From Desulfosporosinus orientis DSM 765 (GTDB taxonomy: Bacteria; Bacillota; Desulfitobacteriia; Desulfitobacteriales; Desulfitobacteriaceae), in NCBI RefSeq assembly GCF_000235605.1, contig NC_016584.1, positions 112,001 through 176,000 of the forward strand: a stretch of DNA of 64,000 nt, written 5' to 3'. The translations under genes and the position numbers were made by a program. Positions 58,913 through 64,000 of the stretch are shown piece after piece; the stretch's first letter is position 1, and each line of letters starts with the position of its first letter. The notes beneath the pieces were generated by a model. That model searched no databases. It was given only the letters and a program-made list of their open reading frames with translations, and was not told the DNA's origin.

Positions 58913-58960
58913 AAACCGCACTATGATCCACTTGTGATCGCAGTGCGGTTTGCTTTTTTT
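58913..58960 (+). terminator. Isolated plus-strand terminator
   Basis: AAACCGCACT...GATC pairs with GATC..AGTGCGGTTT and is followed by GCTTTTTTT. No intact plus-strand gene is seen before it in 58652-58912, so it may serve a short or lost transcript. Confidence 0.65.
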
Positions 58961-59069
58961 ATAATTCCGGAGATCTTTTTACCCTAGGCCACGCCATGGC
59001 GGTGTTCTGACTTCGAACATCTGTAACAACTCCATGGCCCATTGAGGGTTGAAGCACAGTGAGCAATGA

Positions 59070-59492
59070 TTACTGGGATTTCCTGCAGGATAGCTGCCAG
59101 ATTATACCGAACTTATCAGTGAACTTACCGAATAAGGGACTAAAAAAGGTCTCTTGGAGATCCATTTCAATGGTACCGCCTTCCGATAATCCCTGGAAAA
59201 CAGCTTTTGTTTCTTCTTTGGTATCAAACTCCAGAGAAAAAGAGACATTGTTCCCAACGCTGTAAGGCAGCTTGGGAAAGGTATCCGAGAAGCGGATGAT
59301 ATGACCGTTTTTTCTTAGTTCAGCATGCATAACGAGATGCTTTGCCTGCTCCGGAACCGGATGGGCGGGATAAGGAAGGGCATCGCCAAAGTGCAGAATC
59401 TGGCTTTCTCCCCCTAAAACCTTTTGATAAAAGTTGACAGCTTCTTCGCAATTGCCATTAAAAACAAGGTACGGTACCAACCAATCACTCAT
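59070..59492 (-). CDS. VOC family protein (PhnB/glyoxalase-like)
   Basis: A 140-residue vicinal-oxygen-chelate fold protein of the PhnB-like group. It opens with VPYLVFNGNCEEAVNFYQKV and has FGDALPY, HAELRKNG and the closing block FTDKFGIIWQLSC. Members are small dimeric proteins, often annotated as 3-demethylubiquinone methyltransferase-like, with no proven activity for most. The gene stands alone, divergent from sbcD. Confidence 0.85.
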   Translation of the reverse strand: MSDWLVPYLVFNGNCEEAVNFYQKVLGGESQILHFGDALPYPAHPVPEQAKHLVMHAELRKNGHIIRFSDTFPKLPYSVGNNVSFSLEFDTKEETKAVFQGLSEGGTIEMDLQETFFSPLFGKFTDKFGIIWQLSCRKSQ

Positions 59493-59644
59493 CTTGAAAG
59501 CCTTCTTTCTTTCTGTGGTTAGTTCATTATAACTCAGCCGGGCATTCCGTATACGATAAAAAAATTTATCCAGAAATGACCACAGCTTTTTGTCGGGGAC
59601 ATGCTTTATAATAAAGTCATATGGTTTTGAAAGGGGTTAATACC

Positions 59645-60934
59645 ATGCGGATTTTACATACATCGGATTGGCACTTGGGGCGTACTCTCGAGGGTCGGAG
59701 CCGGCTTGAGGAACAGGTTATGTTTATTAATGAGCTGTGCGGGATTGTGGAAGATGAAGCCGTGGATCTGGTCTTGATTGCCGGGGATGTCTTTGATACA
59801 GTCAATCCTCCTGCCATGGCTGAAGAACTTTTTTATGATGCACTCAATCGATTGTCCGATGGGGGAAAGCGGGCAATTGTAGCAATTGCCGGGAATCACG
59901 ATAACCCTGAGCGGCTTTGTGCTGCCAGTCCCCTTGCGGAACGGAATGGAATTACATTGTATGGCTTGCCCAAAGAGGTTTTGAGGCCAAGTTCAAGTCT
60001 CTTAATCCATCCAAATCAAGGAAAGGTGAGCAGAGTTGCAGCAGGCCAAGGGTGGGCCGAGTTACATATTCCTAGTTGCCCGGACCCGGCCATTGTGGCC
60101 ATGTTGCCTTACCCTTCAGAATCACGGCTTAATGAGGTATTAAGTCAAAGCTTAGATGAGGAAATCCTTCGAGAAGAATACTCCAAACGAGTTCAGCAAT
60201 TATTTTCATCGTTTGGTCAGCATTTTCGTTCTGATGCGGTTAACATTGGCCTTAGTCATCTCTTTGTACGGGGAGGGATGGAGTCCGAGTCAGAGCGTCC
60301 GATTCAACTTGGAAGCGCGCCAACCGTCGAAGTAAATGCAATGCCAACAGGTGCGCAATACATTGCTCTTGGGCACTTGCACCGTGCTCAGACTGTCAAG
60401 GGGGCGGCGGTCCCGACTCGTTACTCTGGTTCGCCTCTCGCATATAGCTTCTCTGAAACTGGGTATGCCAAATCTGTGGTTCTTGTTGAAGCTTTTCCCG
60501 GACAAGCAATAACGACCCGGGAAATTTTCCTCAGGGCTGGTTATCCTCTCGTTAAATGGAAAGCTACTGAGGGATTGACTCAGGTGCAGAGGTGGATCAA
60601 TGAAGGCAAGGATCTTAATGCTTGGATTGATCTAGAGATTTTTGTGACGAGTGCAATTCAGTCCCAAGATATCCATAATCTACGCCGTCAGAGGGAACAC
60701 CTCATTAATATTCGTCCCATTTTTCCGGAAACCGAGAAAATCGTTGCAGAGGCTCGCTCGAAATTACCTATTGATGAGCTTTTTCGTAAGTTTTACCAGG
60801 ATAGAACCGGCGGCGCAGATCCGGATCAAGAATTGGTCTCTATGTTTTTATCCTTGATTGACCCAGACAAAGATGAGACCGTCTCGATTTCTCAAAGACA
60901 AATTATAGGGGACGAGGAGGCTGAGACAGCGTGA
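59645..60934 (+). CDS. sbcD: Exonuclease SbcD (Mre11-type nuclease subunit)
   Basis: A 429-residue calcineurin-like phosphoesterase starting at ATG 59645 (AAAGGGG about 9 nt upstream). The metal-binding motifs of the nuclease are present in order: DWHLGR, LIAGDVFDTVNPP, AIAGNHDNPERL, then a GH motif in ALGHLHRAQ. The C-terminal capping region follows. With SbcC it forms the complex that opens DNA hairpins and processes ends. No sbcC follows: the next genes are on the other strand. Confidence 0.92.
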   Translation: MRILHTSDWHLGRTLEGRSRLEEQVMFINELCGIVEDEAVDLVLIAGDVFDTVNPPAMAEELFYDALNRLSDGGKRAIVAIAGNHDNPERLCAASPLAERNGITLYGLPKEVLRPSSSLLIHPNQGKVSRVAAGQGWAELHIPSCPDPAIVAMLPYPSESRLNEVLSQSLDEEILREEYSKRVQQLFSSFGQHFRSDAVNIGLSHLFVRGGMESESERPIQLGSAPTVEVNAMPTGAQYIALGHLHRAQTVKGAAVPTRYSGSPLAYSFSETGYAKSVVLVEAFPGQAITTREIFLRAGYPLVKWKATEGLTQVQRWINEGKDLNAWIDLEIFVTSAIQSQDIHNLRRQREHLINIRPIFPETEKIVAEARSKLPIDELFRKFYQDRTGGADPDQELVSMFLSLIDPDKDETVSISQRQIIGDEEAETA

Positions 60935-60955
60935 GACCCATTCGATTAAAATAGC

Positions 60956-61204
60956 TTACTCAACGACATCGTATCCTAAAATACTGTAAACACCATTCAT
61001 CAGTACTACGACAGCTTTGATGGGGTCGATGAGGGGCCAGTGCATGGTGTAAGTCAGGGAATAGTAGAGAGCAAGAATGAAAATGATTCCATAGAGTGCT
61101 AAATCCCGCCACCATTTGTTGTTTATCATTTTAGGGACTTGGATCCAGGCCAAAAGTATAAACCCACTTAGGATTAAAATGGCATTAAACATATAGCTAG
61201 CCAA
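60956..61204 (-). CDS. Small membrane protein of the germination operon
   Basis: A protein of about 82 residues with two or three membrane segments (about residues 2-20, 30-50 and 58-75). The frame opens with a GTG at 61216 that overlaps AGGAGG; TTG 61204 is the better start. It lies 37 nt downstream of the gerAB-type gene. Small membrane proteins of this kind occur at the ends of some ger operons (D-type subunits). The exact role is unknown. Confidence 0.65.
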   Translation of the reverse strand: MASYMFNAILILSGFILLAWIQVPKMINNKWWRDLALYGIIFILALYYSLTYTMHWPLIDPIKAVVVLMNGVYSILGYDVVE

Positions 61205-61241
61205 AGTGGCTCTCACCTCCTTTGTAAGTTGGACTCATTTG

Positions 61242-62336
61242 TTATTGCCTTTTTTTGTTGGAATATTTTAACCAAACAAGGAAAAGTCCAATAGGAATTA
61301 TTCCTTCAAATGTGGCTAAGGCTAGGTAAGGCCAAAAACTGTCTAGATAGTGGAACAATTCAGTTATGCTGTAAAGCGTGCTGAGTCCAAGAAAGTTTTG
61401 TAAGATTATCATCGGAGGAAGAAGGGCCTTAGAATTTTGGAGTTTAAAGATGTAGCCGATTTCTTGGACAGAATAATGCAGCCAGAGGGCTAGTTTCTGG
61501 AAAACACCAACGACCCAAATGGACATGATCAGGGCATCGATACCCCGCATGTTTTCGCCGAATGTGCGGCCGATTTGTAACACCGGGAATGCGTAAAGGC
61601 TTCCTAGGTTTGGCCCAAAAGTAATTAGGGCAATTACTGAGTTGAGGGTGAAAAAACCGCCGGAGATTAAGGTGGCGTAAAGCGGTATCCGCCAACGTTG
61701 AATATTAAGGTCACTAATGTCGGGGGACATGAACAAGAGTAAGCTTATTTCACCCAGCCAAGCAAGAGGAATGACAGCAGCTGAGATAAGGCCGGACAAC
61801 CCTTTATCCCAGGGCGGCCAGAGGAAATACCAATGAGGTTCACTAAAAGCACCGACGGAAAGTACAAACATAGTCATAAAAAAAAGGGGCAGATAAAGTG
61901 TGTTCATACGGGCTAGGGCTTGTGGACCCAGCCAGGCTCCATAGAGTATAAGAAGGCAAAGTCCGGCTGTGATGACGACAGCAGGAGTTTCCGGTAAGAA
62001 TATGACGCGGACCAGCAAACCACCTTCGTGGATTACGGTGGACATCGTGAAAAGAAGAAAAAGAGAAAAAACGAGGGATAGTGTGCGGCCCAGTCTAGGT
62101 CCTACAAGGAGGGTAAGCCGATCAGTGAGGCGTAGGTTTGGGGCAAAGGTGGAAAGACATGAATAAACTAGAAGGAGGGGGATAGCAGCTAGGGTAGATA
62201 TAAGTGTGGAGAGCCAAGCCCCAAGACCTGCTCTGGCCATACTAATTGCAGGGATCAAGATAACCCCTGTACTTAGGATTAAGGTGGTGAGTAAAGCAGT
62301 AGCCTGCCGTGCTGAGATTTTAGAGGGTTGTCCCAT
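61242..62336 (-). CDS. Spore germination protein, GerAB/ArcD-type transporter subunit
   Basis: A 364-residue membrane protein with about ten membrane segments, starting at ATG 62336 behind AAGGAG (a longer frame overlapping the previous gene is rejected). It belongs to the GerAB (APC superfamily) family: the N-terminus KISARQATALLTTLILSTGV is typical. In germinant receptors, the B subunit binds the germinant in the spore inner membrane. The germinant cannot be predicted. It follows the GerAC-type gene by 4 nt. Confidence 0.92.
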   Translation of the reverse strand: MGQPSKISARQATALLTTLILSTGVILIPAISMARAGLGAWLSTLISTLAAIPLLLVYSCLSTFAPNLRLTDRLTLLVGPRLGRTLSLVFSLFLLFTMSTVIHEGGLLVRVIFLPETPAVVITAGLCLLILYGAWLGPQALARMNTLYLPLFFMTMFVLSVGAFSEPHWYFLWPPWDKGLSGLISAAVIPLAWLGEISLLLFMSPDISDLNIQRWRIPLYATLISGGFFTLNSVIALITFGPNLGSLYAFPVLQIGRTFGENMRGIDALIMSIWVVGVFQKLALWLHYSVQEIGYIFKLQNSKALLPPMIILQNFLGLSTLYSITELFHYLDSFWPYLALATFEGIIPIGLFLVWLKYSNKKRQ

Positions 62337-62340
62337 GTTC

Positions 62341-63528
62341 TTACTCCTTGTACCCGGGACCGGTGGACATTGCTCGACTGTTACGGTAGCGGGCATCGAC
62401 TTCAATCTTCAAGGGTAATTCGGAGTACACTTCTGGCCAATTGTCCTTCACTTCGTCCCATAGTTCAGGATTCATAGCATGTAAACGGTCAGCAATATTG
62501 AAGACATCTATTTGCTCCTGCTGGGTATGCTTGATCATTTCCATTAGGCGATCGCTTAACTCCTCGTTGACACTTTCTTCTAAGGCGATAATATCTTGTT
62601 TGCCGGCTAGCTTAACGTTACAGGTATCTTCGGTAAGTGCAAAATCCAATTTGACTTTAACCGATAATTCAAGACCTTCGTCCCCGAGGGTTGTTTCAAT
62701 TACCGGAGGTTTACCGTTGAGTGCCACTACTAGGTTCTCTTCGGGACAAAAGGGTGAAGTCTTAAGAGAAAACGATGTCTCCTGGAAACCTTGATTAAAA
62801 TAGTTATAGCACTCTGCCTCTTGAGGAGAAAGATAACCGACTAGCTTGTCTTGGCGAAATAAGGCGGTATTGGAAACCATCCATTCCTCCATTTCATACC
62901 CTTTAGGCATCGCAGGGCTATCAATTTTGGCAGTTGTAAGAACCTGCATGCCACTGTCAGTATGATATTGGACCAGAAAATTGCTCAGAGTCGAGATCTT
63001 AAGGGCTTGTTTTTTTACCCTTTGCTGTAAGCCCATGGTTTGATACTTCATCAGTGGATTTTGAACTGTGAGCATGTCCCGTGCCGGCCCGCGGGTAATG
63101 ACCAGCCAAGAGGAGTCTAGGCTCCAGTAGTGGCGGGCATAAAGATCAAGATAGGGCATAATCCCTTCTTTGGCGACATCTTCAGAGATAAATACCACTT
63201 CTAAATGTCCGGCGTATACGAAGCGCGGAAGCTTGGTGTGGTAGTCCTTAATTGCTTCGGCGATGCTTTTACCTTCGCCGGTGACAAGAAAAAAGGGAGT
63301 GCCGGATTGGGAGGAACTTTGACCTGCTGAACTTTTACCATCAGCATCCCGTTCAGGGGTAATTAGCTGAAAGGTTATTTGTATATGATCCCCCACTTTG
63401 TCAATAGATTCCCCAAGGAGGATATATTCATCGTTAAGTTCGTGGGCGCTCCAACAACCGGAAAGGGTGATTATGCAAAGAAGAGTCATAATTAAGAGGA
63501 AGGTTGTTGGCTTTCTAAGGGGCGGCAT
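62341..63528 (-). CDS. Spore germination lipoprotein, Ger(x)C family
   Basis: A 395-residue lipoprotein starting at ATG 63528 (GAGAGGAG upstream) with a signal peptide ending in the lipobox LSGC (Cys at about residue 25). The N-terminal block CWSAHELNDEYILLGESIDK matches the GerAC family, and the C-terminal GerAC domain follows (about 210-385). It is the C subunit of the receptor, anchored to the outer face of the spore inner membrane, and needed for receptor function. The GerAA gene ends 1 nt before it. Confidence 0.92.
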   Translation of the reverse strand: MPPLRKPTTFLLIMTLLCIITLSGCWSAHELNDEYILLGESIDKVGDHIQITFQLITPERDADGKSSAGQSSSQSGTPFFLVTGEGKSIAEAIKDYHTKLPRFVYAGHLEVVFISEDVAKEGIMPYLDLYARHYWSLDSSWLVITRGPARDMLTVQNPLMKYQTMGLQQRVKKQALKISTLSNFLVQYHTDSGMQVLTTAKIDSPAMPKGYEMEEWMVSNTALFRQDKLVGYLSPQEAECYNYFNQGFQETSFSLKTSPFCPEENLVVALNGKPPVIETTLGDEGLELSVKVKLDFALTEDTCNVKLAGKQDIIALEESVNEELSDRLMEMIKHTQQEQIDVFNIADRLHAMNPELWDEVKDNWPEVYSELPLKIEVDARYRNSRAMSTGPGYKE

Positions 63529-63529
63529 G

Positions 63530-64000
63530 TTATTTTCTCCTCTCGCTGGGGACTCGTTTGTTTTGTAGTCTTTGTGGTTTCTTCCTTAGGTTACTCCAGG
63601 GTGCGCGTACAAAAATGTCACTCCATTCTTTCCAATGAAAGTTAGCCACAGGGGATAAGTAGGGTACGCCCACACTCTCCAGAGATGAAACATGCAGGAG
63701 GATGGCACTTAATCCAAGTAAAAATCCATAGAGTCCAAGGATGGAGGAGAGAAGCAGAAGAAAATAGGAGGACATACGTGCTGTTCCACGTAAATCTTCT
63801 GATGGGACAGCAAAAGTAACGACTGCCGTTAAGGCGACAATAATTACCATGATGGGGGAAATGACTCCTGCAATAACAGCAGCGTCCCCCATAACCAAAG
63901 CCCCAACAATGCCAATCGCCGGGCCTACTGTTCTTGGTAAACGCAGGGTTGCCTCGCGAAAGAGGTCTAGAACTAAGAGCATACCTGCGACTTCCCCGAT
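63530..64000 (-). CDS. Spore germination protein, GerAA family (C-terminal part; cut by window end)
   Basis: The last 156 codons of a GerAA-type receptor subunit. The gene continues beyond the window. The visible part covers the C-terminal membrane segments (for example REATLRLPRTVGPAIGIVGA, a conserved block) and a basic cytosolic tail. GerAA is the largest receptor subunit. The order A-C-B-small protein on the minus strand makes a ger operon. Confidence 0.93.
   Translation of the reverse strand: MGEVAGMLLVLDLFREATLRLPRTVGPAIGIVGALVMGDAAVIAGVISPIMVIIVALTAVVTFAVPSEDLRGTARMSSYFLLLLSSILGLYGFLLGLSAILLHVSSLESVGVPYLSPVANFHWKEWSDIFVRAPWSNLRKKPQRLQNKRVPSERRK

Overview
The window reads as a chromosomal segment of an anaerobic, endospore-forming Firmicute. 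My inference is the Desulfosporosinus/Desulfitobacterium (Peptococcaceae-type) group. The grounds are the Clostridia-like rRNA genes, three T-box controlled aminoacyl-tRNA synthetase units, an L20-type leader before infC-rpmI-rplT, a ytxC-thrS pair as in Bacillus, a gerA-type germination operon and a B12-dependent (class II) ribonucleotide reductase behind nrdR. The genus is inferred from recall; no search was run.

Layout. 1-3452: the 3' part of a first rRNA operon (23S, 5S) followed by a tandem array of 5S-derived units. 3487-6400: a zinc-finger microprotein, a small membrane protein, a processive-type glycosyltransferase and a seven-tRNA cluster (Val, Asp, Phe, Gly, Cys, Leu, Val). 6523-18540: polyamine genes (decarboxylase, speE), ytxC, thrS, infC-rpmI-rplT, an rRNA methyltransferase, pheST and zapA. 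18592-21438 (minus): an ABC transporter with an attenuator-like leader. 21847-26065: a four-gene operon that looks like a complete ComX/ComQ/ComP/ComA isoprenyl-peptide quorum-sensing system. 26348-35828: a U32 peptidase, mutS2, a class A PBP (minus) and tyrS. 35957-41384: a complete rRNA operon (16S, tRNA-Ala, 23S, 5S).

41385-44890: a group IIC intron sits just after the 5S terminator hairpin. Its reverse transcriptase is frameshifted, and an IS1182-like element has split its domain V. 45014-49704: a BlaI-type repressor with two operator-like boxes, an M56 (BlaR1-like) membrane protease whose extracellular sensor is replaced by a phosphodiester glycosidase domain, a stand-alone copy of that domain, and a membrane-anchored protein of unknown function. 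50005-55055: an acyl-CoA synthetase, a 45-residue microprotein, nrdR with two NrdR-like boxes, and nrdJ. 55393-57985: a decayed region with gene remnants, a DUF3102 pseudogene and two copies of a long palindrome. 57986-64000: ung, a VOC protein, sbcD, and on the minus strand a ger operon running off the window.

The most interesting parts are the com locus outside Bacillus, with pheromone gene first and a kinase whose phospho-acceptor histidine position is tyrosine; the BlaI/M56-glycosidase signalling locus; the tandem 5S-derived array; and the nested group IIC intron/IS insertion at an rRNA terminator.
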